Part shown: positions 52,532 through 60,917 of the stretch, piece by piece
Numbering within the stretch: the stretch's first letter is position 1
Layout: every line of letters starts with the position of its first letter
Source of the DNA: an uncultured Bacteroides sp.
GTDB lineage: Bacteria > Bacteroidota > Bacteroidia > Bacteroidales > Bacteroidaceae
Reading direction: 5' to 3'
NCBI GenBank assembly: GCA_947074345.1
Contig: CAMTPH010000003.1
Location: 1-64,000 of the forward strand
DNA length: 64,000 nt
Made by a program: the position numbers and the translations under genes
The notes under the pieces: generated by a model
What the model was told of the DNA's origin: nothing
Seen by the model: the letters and a program-made list of their open reading frames with translations, nothing else
The model's database searches: none

Positions 52532-53647
52532 TTATTTAATAACTCCTTTTGGAAATTGCATGGTAACACAATGCAATGAGCCGTGTTGCTTAATCAATGC
52601 ACAGCAATCGATGCCCACAATTTCGTAATTAGGAAAAGCTTGTTTTAATACCTCTGCAGCTTTCTCATCATTTTCTGGTTGTTGATAAGTAGGGTAGAGT
52701 ACAGCCCCATTAATGATTAAGAAGTTGGCGTATGTAGCCGGCAAACGTTCATCATCAAAAATAATTTTATCAGCCATCGGCAAAGCAAGCAAACGATATG
52801 GGCGGTCATCAAGCGTACGAAATTCAGCTAACTGATTCTTCATCGCTAACAATGACTCATAATGTTCATCCTCTTTATCATTGCATTCTACAAAAGCGAT
52901 CGTGTCGTTAGGACAAATACGAGCAAGCGTATCGATATGACTATCGGTATCATCGCCTGCCAGATATCCATGATCTAACCACAATACTTGTTGTAGATGA
53001 AATATCGATTTAAGATATTGCTCAATATCCACCTTATTCATTTGTCCATTTCTATTAGGCGATAATAGACATTCTGATGTAGTAAGAATAGTACCCTTGC
53101 CATCACTTTCAATCGATCCACCTTCTAACACAAAATTTAGACAATTGGCATATGCACCGTTTATAGCGTTGCCAATAAATAAATTGCGAGTAATGAGGTT
53201 GTCGTAATTTGATGCGAATTTTAAGCCCCACCCATTAAAAGTAAAGTCTAACAGAAGAGGTTTTTCTTCTTGAATCATAGTAATAGCACCATGATCGCGT
53301 GCCCATGTATCGTTTGTGTCACATTTAAAGAAACGAACATTCTCCATGTTTACGATATTGGCAATTTTCTGATTTACCTCGTCAGGATTTGGAGTAACAA
53401 TCAAAAGCAATTCGCGTTTAGCTATCTCTTTAGCTATCTCAATGAAACAACGTTCAACCTCATCAAGGATATAAGCCCAATCGGTGTTTGCATGTGGCCA
53501 TGTTAGTTGTACACCACTTTGTTGATACCATTCAGCAGGTAGAAAAGCCTCTCTCATTTCGATGCTTTTATTAAAAAGTTGATCGAAAGTCAATTGATAA
53601 TCTTTACCAGAAAGACCTTCATAAGCAATATTAAAATTTATTCCCAT
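52532..53647 (-). CDS. aguA: Agmatine deiminase
   Basis: MREAFLPAEWYQQSGVQLTWPHANTDWA, TWARDHGAITM, LVLEGGSIESDGKGTILTTSECLL, GDDTDSHIDTLARI, CCALIKQHGSLHCVTMQFP. Confidence 0.95.
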   Translation of the reverse strand: MGINFNIAYEGLSGKDYQLTFDQLFNKSIEMREAFLPAEWYQQSGVQLTWPHANTDWAYILDEVERCFIEIAKEIAKRELLLIVTPNPDEVNQKIANIVNMENVRFFKCDTNDTWARDHGAITMIQEEKPLLLDFTFNGWGLKFASNYDNLITRNLFIGNAINGAYANCLNFVLEGGSIESDGKGTILTTSECLLSPNRNGQMNKVDIEQYLKSIFHLQQVLWLDHGYLAGDDTDSHIDTLARICPNDTIAFVECNDKEDEHYESLLAMKNQLAEFRTLDDRPYRLLALPMADKIIFDDERLPATYANFLIINGAVLYPTYQQPENDEKAAEVLKQAFPNYEIVGIDCCALIKQHGSLHCVTMQFPKGVIK

Positions 53648-53659
53648 AACGAAAAGCTA

Positions 53660-54190
53660 TTATTGTTTTGGTTTTCTATCAAAGAACGGATTTTTAGAAG
53701 AAGCACTAACAGGAATAGCATAAACCTGTTTGCATCCTTTTAACCAATCAAGTCTTTGTGCGGCAAGTCCCGCCGAGAACATAACACGAGTGTCTACACG
53801 AAAATCTGCTGCAGTAGCACAAGCCGAACCAATGGCAATTCCTACATCAACACTGTTGATAGCGCAAGGAACACCCTCTTTTCTATCTACACATTTATCA
53901 TATCCACAATGTCCACAATTTAAACCTTGTGCGGCATCATCAGTACCAATTATAACAATGCATTCAGCGTTAAGAATGTTTTCGGCATCGCGCAAAAAGA
54001 ACATCATGCCATGTTCTTCTACCATTGCTATCATCTTGTTAGATAGTGTTTTAATATCTTCGCCTGTAATCATGGCTACCTCAATAATGTCCACTCCCTT
54101 TCCTTTCGGAGCAGTACGGGCTGCAGTCATCATTTGTCGACCTACATTACAAATATATTCATGTCGACTGTCACGTTCGTTGATAATCAT
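53660..54190 (-). CDS. DUF2148 ferredoxin-domain protein
   Basis: RTAPKGKGVDIIEVAMITGED, GLNCGHCGYDKC, DVGIAIGSACATAADFRVDTRVMFSAG. Confidence 0.88.
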   Translation of the reverse strand: MIINERDSRHEYICNVGRQMMTAARTAPKGKGVDIIEVAMITGEDIKTLSNKMIAMVEEHGMMFFLRDAENILNAECIVIIGTDDAAQGLNCGHCGYDKCVDRKEGVPCAINSVDVGIAIGSACATAADFRVDTRVMFSAGLAAQRLDWLKGCKQVYAIPVSASSKNPFFDRKPKQ

Positions 54191-54243
54191 ATCTTTTTTG
54201 GTTTAATCTATAATACAAAGATATAAACTATCTTGATTAAAAC

Positions 54244-54273
54244 TTTTGAAATGATGCAATTTGTGTAACTTTG
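54244..54273 (+). promoter_or_regulatory. Candidate Bacteroidetes promoter for the ABC exporter operon
   Basis: TTTTG (54244-54248) - 17 nt - TAACTTTG (54266-54273), 29 bp upstream of the ATG. Confidence 0.45.
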
Positions 54274-54301
54274 CCCTAACTAAGTATAGAATATAAATAA
54301 A

Positions 54302-54925
54302 ATGCTACAAATAAAAGAAGCCTCTATTGTTTACAACGAAACGGTTTTATTTTCAGATTTCAGTATGCAATTAAATAAAGGCGAATCAGCTTGTATAGGA
54401 GGCGATTCAGGACGTGGTAAAACATCATTGCTCAATGCTATCATGGGCTTCGTGCCACTTCATTCAGGAAAAATCATAGTTGGAGGGTTAGAATTAAATA
54501 AGAGCAACATTCATAATATTCGTAAACAGATTGCTTGGATACCTCAAGAGTTAGCTTTGCCCAACGAGTGGGTACACGAAATGGTACAAATGCCTTTTGA
54601 CTTGAAAGCTAATCGTGGCATCGTTTTCTCTAAAGATAACTTATTTTCTTGTTTTGAAGAGTTAGGTCTAGACAATGATCTATATCAGAAGCGTGTAACA
54701 GAAATATCTGGCGGACAACGTCAACGTATTATGATAGCCGTTGCAGCTATGTTGCAAAAATCGCTATTGATAGTCGATGAACCAACATCTGCACTCGATC
54801 CTATTTCGACAGATAAAGTATTGGCATTTCTTCATAAGCAAGCAACCGAACATAACACTTCAATTCTTGCTGTTTCGCACGACAAGAGATTTGCTACAGG
54901 TTGTAAAACTCAAATTTGTTTATAG
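54302..54925 (+). CDS. fetA: ABC transporter ATP-binding protein (FetA/YbbL-like)
   Basis: GGDSGRGKTSLLNAIMGF, EISGGQRQRIMIAVAAML, LLIVDEPTSALD; followed by the FetB-like permease. Confidence 0.88.
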   Translation: MLQIKEASIVYNETVLFSDFSMQLNKGESACIGGDSGRGKTSLLNAIMGFVPLHSGKIIVGGLELNKSNIHNIRKQIAWIPQELALPNEWVHEMVQMPFDLKANRGIVFSKDNLFSCFEELGLDNDLYQKRVTEISGGQRQRIMIAVAAMLQKSLLIVDEPTSALDPISTDKVLAFLHKQATEHNTSILAVSHDKRFATGCKTQICL

Positions 54926-54947
54926 TACTCTCAAAACATATTAAATT

Positions 54948-55736
54948 ATGGGCACCATAGATATATCATACTTGCATTTAGCCATAGGGCTATTATTATT
55001 AGTCATTCCTATTTACTACTTATGGAAATATAAAACCGGTTTGGTCAATGCAACCATAATAGGAACATCGCGAATGATTGTTCAGTTATTTCTTATTGGT
55101 ATATATTTGAAGTACTTATTTTTATGGGATAATCCATGGGTTAACATACTATGGGTTGTGATAATGGTATTTGTTGCCGGTCAAACAGCTATTGCTCGCA
55201 CCGGATTAAAACGTAGTATACTGCTTATTCCTTTTAGTGTAGGATTCTTGTTTAGTGCAATTGTTGTGGGACTCTACTTTATAGGTGTGGTGTTGCGACT
55301 CGACAATATATTTAGCGCACAATACTTTATTCCGATATTTGGTATTTTGATGGGTAATATGCTTTCTAGCAATGTCATTGCTCTCAATACTTACTATAGC
55401 GGACTGAAAAGAGAAGAACAAATGTATCGCTATCTTTTAGGCAATGGAGCGACATCGCAAGAAGCACAAGCCCCATTTATAAAGCAAGCGCTCGTAAAAG
55501 CTTTTAGCCCACTTATAGCAAATATATCGGTTATGGGGTTAGTGGCTCTCCCTGGCACTATGATTGGTCAGATACTTGGAGGTAGTAGCCCAAACGTAGC
55601 TATCAAATATCAAATGATGATTATGGTTATCACCTTTACTGCTTCAATGATATCGCTAATTATTACTATCAAGCTAGCTTCTCGCAAATCATTTGATGCA
55701 TACGGCAAGTTACTTCCTATAAGTCGTATCAACTAG
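54948..55736 (+). CDS. fetB: ABC transporter permease FetB/YbbM (UPF0014)
   Basis: RMIVQLFLIGIYLKYLF, GNMLSSNVIALNTYYSGLKREEQ, LGNGATSQEAQAPFIKQAL, VMGLVALPGTMIGQILGGSSP. Confidence 0.93.
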   Translation: MGTIDISYLHLAIGLLLLVIPIYYLWKYKTGLVNATIIGTSRMIVQLFLIGIYLKYLFLWDNPWVNILWVVIMVFVAGQTAIARTGLKRSILLIPFSVGFLFSAIVVGLYFIGVVLRLDNIFSAQYFIPIFGILMGNMLSSNVIALNTYYSGLKREEQMYRYLLGNGATSQEAQAPFIKQALVKAFSPLIANISVMGLVALPGTMIGQILGGSSPNVAIKYQMMIMVITFTASMISLIITIKLASRKSFDAYGKLLPISRIN

Positions 55737-55750
55737 CCTATATCGTATTT

Positions 55751-55814
55751 GATAACTGTTAACTATTATCAGATTAAATGTATATAAACAATATGATAAC
55801 TGTTAACTATTAAC
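55751..55814. repeat. 64-bp twin-palindrome dispersed repeat, copy 3
   Basis: GATAACTGTTAACTATTATC (55751-55770), 24-nt spacer agattaaaTGTATATAaacaatat, GATAACTGTTAACTATTAAC (55795-55814). Confidence 0.82.
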
Positions 55815-55847
55815 GTGCAAGTTGTAGAAGAAAATAATAAAACATAC

Positions 55848-55885
55848 AAAGGCCAAAGCAATAGTTTGTTACTGCTTTGGCCTTT
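55848..55885. terminator. Bidirectional terminator between fetB and the fimbrillin-like array
   Basis: AAAGGCCAAAGCA / TGCTTTGGCCTTT perfect 13-bp stem. Confidence 0.88.
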
Positions 55886-55910
55886 GATGTATATATGTCA
55901 ATCAATTATA

Positions 55911-57020
55911 TTAATTGGTTTGGGTAGGAATAATTACTCCATCAATATTTACAATCTGCCAATTTTTAACTTGAACACTATTAGTTGCATTAAAGGTTAT
56001 CGTATCTACACTGAGCGTAGTATTGTAGGTGTAAGAATAACCTGCTTGATATCCGCCATCTCCACTTGTTGATGTTCCCCCTTTGTATGGAGGGATTTTC
56101 AATGAATAAACTCTAGGTGAACTTTCATTATTAATAGTTACACTAAATGTACACGTCATACTATCAGTTATTTGAGCCAAAGGCATCATAGTGATTTGTC
56201 CGTTATATGCATTAGTGGCCGAAGAGTTTGTTGATGTACCATCACCAACTGACATTGTAGTTGTAGAAGTTAATTCATCAGCTGGTGTAATAATACCTGT
56301 AGTTAAATTCCAAGAAATACCGTTAGTTGAAGATGGTGTTATACCGAAAAGTGGAGTTGGACTACTATTTATAGTAACACCGCTTTCAGCAGTTAGGTTG
56401 ACAATTATTTGGGTACAACAATGTGTCATCTTAAAATCGATTTCGTTTGAGGTAGCGTTAGGTGTATAACTTAATTTATCGCCCCAGATATAATCCATTT
56501 TATTTTGTAGAGAAGAGGCAGTAGCCGATCCACTACTAAAAGTAAATGAAGGAACAGCTGTACCAGCCGGCACATTTACACCTGCTGCATAGAAATCGTA
56601 TACACCAGAGGCAAGAACCATTTGATCGTCGTCTGATGGCGATAATGTTCCAGAAGTGATCGATTTATATTCCTTTGCTTGAACAACGGAATTTGTATTA
56701 TTAAATGCGCTAATATCTACGATACGGCCAGTACCAATATCAACATAGGTACCATCAGTGCCTGTAGTGACAGCAAATCCGCCCTGTGTTGCTGATGTTA
56801 ATACACCAGCCCGGAAATATAACTTGTAACTACTACTAGTTCCGGTGCTATCACTGCTATTGCTATTATCATCCGAACCTCCACCGCTATTGGTGTTGTC
56901 ATTGTCGGTTGGATTGATTAGATTGGAAAGGTTGATATTTATATCATCCTTAGAACAACTTATTGTGCATATAGTGATTAGTGATAATAACCCTATTGCT
57001 ATTAAATACATTTTTTTCAT
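55911..57020 (-). CDS. Fimbrillin/Mfa-like lipoprotein, paralog 6 (Ser/Asn/Gly/Asp linker)
   Basis: Lipobox ITICTISC; linker NPTDNDNTNSGGGSDDNSNSSDSTGTSSS; family motifs SGTLSP, GVYDFYAAG, MDYIWG, HCCTQIIV, C-terminal YSYTYN...VKNWQIVNIDG. Confidence 0.8.
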   Translation of the reverse strand: MKKMYLIAIGLLSLITICTISCSKDDININLSNLINPTDNDNTNSGGGSDDNSNSSDSTGTSSSYKLYFRAGVLTSATQGGFAVTTGTDGTYVDIGTGRIVDISAFNNTNSVVQAKEYKSITSGTLSPSDDDQMVLASGVYDFYAAGVNVPAGTAVPSFTFSSGSATASSLQNKMDYIWGDKLSYTPNATSNEIDFKMTHCCTQIIVNLTAESGVTINSSPTPLFGITPSSTNGISWNLTTGIITPADELTSTTTMSVGDGTSTNSSATNAYNGQITMMPLAQITDSMTCTFSVTINNESSPRVYSLKIPPYKGGTSTSGDGGYQAGYSYTYNTTLSVDTITFNATNSVQVKNWQIVNIDGVIIPTQTN

Positions 57021-57143
57021 ATCTATATCATCATTAATAATATTATACAGTCTAGTTTATTCTTTTATTAATACAAAACATATAAATTTTATAAATGTTT
57101 TGTTTAAAATCTTTTTTTTGATTCCTCCCAAATGTTTATAGTT

Positions 57144-58103
57144 TTAATATATTAGGGAATTAGTCAGAGTTGCTCTCGTTGTTTCTCCAAAATATATATC
57201 ATACATATAACAATAACCTTGTTCATAAACCCCTTCTGTTGGGATAGGCAAGTTTACATCATACCAACTTATGCCTTTGTTGTCTAAGTTTAAAGGTACC
57301 TTCATTATCATTGTATTATCGGGCGGTTCGAAGGGTATGAGATCAATATAAAAGGTATTAGAGCCAGGTATACTATCCAAGTTCATCATTCCGCTAGCAA
57401 GCGTATATGATGTTGTAATACTTCCGTTAGCCATTTGCAAATAAATATCAGTGTTACTAGGATATTGTATATTGGGTGTACTAATACTTGTTATTGTATG
57501 CCCTGATGCAGCTATGAAAGTCACTTGAATTTGAGTACATATATGTTGAAACTGCATATTAACATTGGTGCTTTCGTTATCCGAAATAACAATCCCTTCA
57601 TAACCCCACCATAAATAATCAAGATTGTCTGATAACATGTATTTTAGACCATCAGTACCATCACTATATAGAAATGGAGGAGTTTTGTCGCTATCATGAT
57701 TAAGCTCCGTTAAGGCGTAAAAATTGTAGGTGCCAGGATCGAGATTAATATCATATTGCGCGCTAGTAGGCGCAACAATACCTGCGCTGGTAGAAGAGTA
57801 TATAACAAAATTAATAGGGGTACCGGTTATTGGTGTATATTCGCCATCATATATATAAATGTGTATAACTCTATTTTCTGGTAATGGAATAGTATCAGGA
57901 GTATATGCGCCTCTTGATACGTTTTTTGTCCCCCCTCTAGGTATTACTTCTGCAGTAAATGTTACATTACTTTTTATGGTATCATCAGTTGTTAATGGTT
58001 GATAATAATCTTCAATAACAAGGTGATAATTGCCTCCTGCACATCCTATAAAAAATAAGAACAAAATGACAGAGAATATGGTATGTATTATATTTTTCTT
58101 CAT
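57144..58103 (-). CDS. Fimbrillin/Mfa-like lipoprotein, paralog 5
   Basis: Lipobox LFFIGC; PGTYNFYALTELN, LDYLWWG, QHICTQIQVTF; ends after YCYMYD without the Trp tail. Confidence 0.75.
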   Translation of the reverse strand: MKKNIIHTIFSVILFLFFIGCAGGNYHLVIEDYYQPLTTDDTIKSNVTFTAEVIPRGGTKNVSRGAYTPDTIPLPENRVIHIYIYDGEYTPITGTPINFVIYSSTSAGIVAPTSAQYDINLDPGTYNFYALTELNHDSDKTPPFLYSDGTDGLKYMLSDNLDYLWWGYEGIVISDNESTNVNMQFQHICTQIQVTFIAASGHTITSISTPNIQYPSNTDIYLQMANGSITTSYTLASGMMNLDSIPGSNTFYIDLIPFEPPDNTMIMKVPLNLDNKGISWYDVNLPIPTEGVYEQGYCYMYDIYFGETTRATLTNSLIY

Positions 58104-58109
58104 GATTTT

Positions 58110-59033
58110 TTAGTTTTCGTCAACATCTGGTTCAACCACTTCTGTCCACGGCAAAACTGTAACAACATCTGTATAAACAGTGTCGACTGCATAAACGATA
58201 TTGTAATTATATGATGTACCACTTACATAACCACCTGTTGGTATTGGTACAACAACCGAGAAGGAAACATCGTCATTATTTGTATTAATACAATTAATTT
58301 TTACTGTATCGCTTATGCTACTTGTAAAAGGTACACAGATAGTACTTATAGATAAACCGTTAATAGTCAAATCGCTCGATGTGGCGTATGTATAAGATGT
58401 TGCTGTAATCTGCGATATCCCACCATTAATTATATCCCATTTTGAGTTACTCTCACCATTAGGAACTCCGATTTGAGACGTATTATATATTTGAGTAACC
58501 TTAACATCCGATAGTGAATCTTGTATAACGAATTGCAACTGTACTGCCTGATGATAAAATGTGATAGGCAATGTAGTTGAAGGCGAATTAATTGTTTGTC
58601 CTGATATTGCTCCCCATACATAATCAACTCCATTTTCAAGTCCGGTTGCTGCATTATTTTCGACGCTTGGCGGGTTTGAGTTAGTCAATGATGAAATGCC
58701 ACGAAAGTTGTATGTTCCATAAGGCAACAATAATGGTGCACTACTCGACAGAATGCCACTAGTTTTGCAATAATAATCGTTTGCACTGATATAGGAATTT
58801 GCCTGATTATCGAGGAATGCATATATTCTAGCTTTAACCCCTTCAGGAAATGGTATATCTAGACTTCTAGTATAATTAGTTTCTAATTTAGGGCTAAAGA
58901 AAATCGGATATCTAGGACCATTCCAGTCAATAATACCAAGTCCTCGATAATCATCAATGATATATTCATTCTTAACACAGCTAGCTATGATAAAAAGACT
59001 TATTATGGACCATATTATATATCTCAACTTCAT
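58110..59033 (-). CDS. Fimbrillin/Mfa-like lipoprotein, paralog 4
   Basis: Lipobox FIIASC; YGTYNFRGISSLTNSNPPS, GVDYVWGAISG, FYHQAVQLQF, YNYNIVYAVDTVYTDVVTVLPWTEV. Confidence 0.78.
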   Translation of the reverse strand: MKLRYIIWSIISLFIIASCVKNEYIIDDYRGLGIIDWNGPRYPIFFSPKLETNYTRSLDIPFPEGVKARIYAFLDNQANSYISANDYYCKTSGILSSSAPLLLPYGTYNFRGISSLTNSNPPSVENNAATGLENGVDYVWGAISGQTINSPSTTLPITFYHQAVQLQFVIQDSLSDVKVTQIYNTSQIGVPNGESNSKWDIINGGISQITATSYTYATSSDLTINGLSISTICVPFTSSISDTVKINCINTNNDDVSFSVVVPIPTGGYVSGTSYNYNIVYAVDTVYTDVVTVLPWTEVVEPDVDEN

Positions 59034-59950
59034 GATATAGTATTGTTTTTGCTTATATATGCGTTATTGTTGTCAATAATGATTTTATATACAAAGTTAT
59101 ATCCCCAATGAAATACATTTCCAAAATGTGGCGATATATCAAGAGTGTATTCTTTCATCTCTAGTTGACTATTTGTAACAACGAACGATAATTTGGAAGG
59201 AATTGTTGACTCAAAAGGCAATAATATAGCTTTAGCACTACAACTATCTGTATTTAGTCGATAAATCTCATTACTATTCGCGGCAGGATTTATAATGCCT
59301 GTTGCGATAGACCAAGCGCATTGTGAAGCATCACCGGCTTCTATTTCTGCTGAATATAATTTGTTGTAATTGCTATTGTTGAACTCAAAGTTAAACTCAA
59401 TGCTTAAGCAACATCTTTTTAACTTGAACTCTAATATGTTTTTTATATCATCTTTTATCTCAAAATTACTTATCATGCCCCACAAATAATCTACACCATT
59501 ATAAACAGCTGATGATTTACCGTTTAATGGATCAAAATCAGGTACGCGATCGTGAGTTGAGTTAAATACCGAAAGCATATAAAAGTTATAAATACCTTTA
59601 TTGAGTTTCAGATTGTCATGAATAGGATTAATCTTACCCGTCTTTCTTGATTGATATACACTTTTAGCAAAACATTTATTCTCATCGGGAGTTTCGTATT
59701 GTTTATAAGCGTATATATGAATGATGGCATTGGGCAATATCTCTAAAGTAGTATCTGAACTACTTCTTGTAATCGATTGGTACGATTCTACATAAGCAGA
59801 CAAGTTAATATCAAAAAATAGAGTGTCTTTTGATATATTTATATTGTTTATATCATCATCAATAGATATGATACTTAAATCTTTGCTGCAAGATGATAGC
59901 AGCAATATGATTAATAGGTGAAGTATATATTTTAGTTTATGTTTATTCAT
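59030..59950 (-). CDS. Fimbrillin/Mfa-like lipoprotein, paralog 3 (most divergent)
   Basis: Lipobox ILLLSSC; KGIYNFYMLSVFN, GVDYLWGMIS, C-term GYNFVYKIII; stop overlaps the start of the next gene by ATGA. Confidence 0.72.
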   Translation of the reverse strand: MNKHKLKYILHLLIILLLSSCSKDLSIISIDDDINNINISKDTLFFDINLSAYVESYQSITRSSSDTTLEILPNAIIHIYAYKQYETPDENKCFAKSVYQSRKTGKINPIHDNLKLNKGIYNFYMLSVFNSTHDRVPDFDPLNGKSSAVYNGVDYLWGMISNFEIKDDIKNILEFKLKRCCLSIEFNFEFNNSNYNKLYSAEIEAGDASQCAWSIATGIINPAANSNEIYRLNTDSCSAKAILLPFESTIPSKLSFVVTNSQLEMKEYTLDISPHFGNVFHWGYNFVYKIIIDNNNAYISKNNTIS

Positions 59951-59959
59951 ATAAATATT

Positions 59960-60913
59960 CTAATAATTAGGTATTAAATCGCCATCTTCATTTACTTCTT
60001 TCCATGGAGCTATGGTTGCTTCAGTGATATAAACGCTGTCGTTTAGTAATTCAATGGTATATTCATATGATCTTCCGGCTATAAAACTATTGTTATCTAA
60101 TGTAGGCAACGATAAATTATAACCTTGTAAATTATCGTTGTTTGCAAGCTTTAATGATATGTACATCGGTATCTCGGCAATACTGTCTAATGGAAAAATG
60201 ATTTGATGCATTAAAAGTGTGTCAATATTCATTTGCAATGGATGAGAAGAATCTAACTCAGTGATAGTTGTTAGTTTACCACTATAGAGGTTCCATTTCG
60301 TATTGCTATCTAATAATGGAGGTGAAATTGATGCATAACTAATCCAATCGACTAAGTTAGATTGATTTTGATTGGATATTTTTACAGATATTTGAGTTGC
60401 ACAATGCTTGAAATCAACTAGTAGGTTGGTCGGGTTTTCTATGACGTTAGATATGGAGTAATACCACAAATAATCTGTGCCATTTGATAACGGGTTGTTT
60501 GTTGTATTAGTTACAATACCATTATAGAATAGCGGTGGGTTACTTGTAGAATTTGTAGAAATAAAATAATAAGCATACATGCCCGAGGGTAAAACTAATG
60601 CTGGGCCGGATACAGGTGATAATATACCATTCTCGTATGCTTTATAGTAAGCACTTGCTTTATTTAAATAATCTCCTTTATATAAAAAAATGTCTAGTCG
60701 TGCAACATTGCCTTTCTGAAACAGAGTTACTCCACTTGCTCTTGATGAAGAATAATCAATGATACGTGCGTAGAAGTTGATATTATTCTGTTCAGTAGAG
60801 CTACTATCCGTATGAGCATCAGAGTTGCCTCTATTGTCGATTACAATAAACTCGTTATCGGTGCAACTTACCATAACAAGCATCAATATTAATATGTATA
60901 TTAATTTATTCAT
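59960..60913 (-). CDS. Fimbrillin/Mfa-like lipoprotein, paralog 2
   Basis: Lipobox LVMVSC; NGILSPVSG, SGMYAYYFISTN, GTDYLWYYSIS, KHCATQISVKI, YEYTIELLNDSVYITEATIAPWKEV. Confidence 0.78.
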   Translation of the reverse strand: MNKLIYILILMLVMVSCTDNEFIVIDNRGNSDAHTDSSSTEQNNINFYARIIDYSSSRASGVTLFQKGNVARLDIFLYKGDYLNKASAYYKAYENGILSPVSGPALVLPSGMYAYYFISTNSTSNPPLFYNGIVTNTTNNPLSNGTDYLWYYSISNVIENPTNLLVDFKHCATQISVKISNQNQSNLVDWISYASISPPLLDSNTKWNLYSGKLTTITELDSSHPLQMNIDTLLMHQIIFPLDSIAEIPMYISLKLANNDNLQGYNLSLPTLDNNSFIAGRSYEYTIELLNDSVYITEATIAPWKEVNEDGDLIPNY

Positions 60914-60917
60914 CGTA

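Noticed and set aside
53730-54206. 158-aa plus-strand ORF
   Set aside because: Antisense to the DUF2148 gene, no independent support.
57074-57102. CAAAACAT...ATGTTTTG inverted repeat between fimbrillin paralogs 5 and 6 as a terminator
   Set aside because: Only 8 perfect pairs with an AT-rich imperfect interior and no clear T tract; could be chance in this AT-rich spacer.
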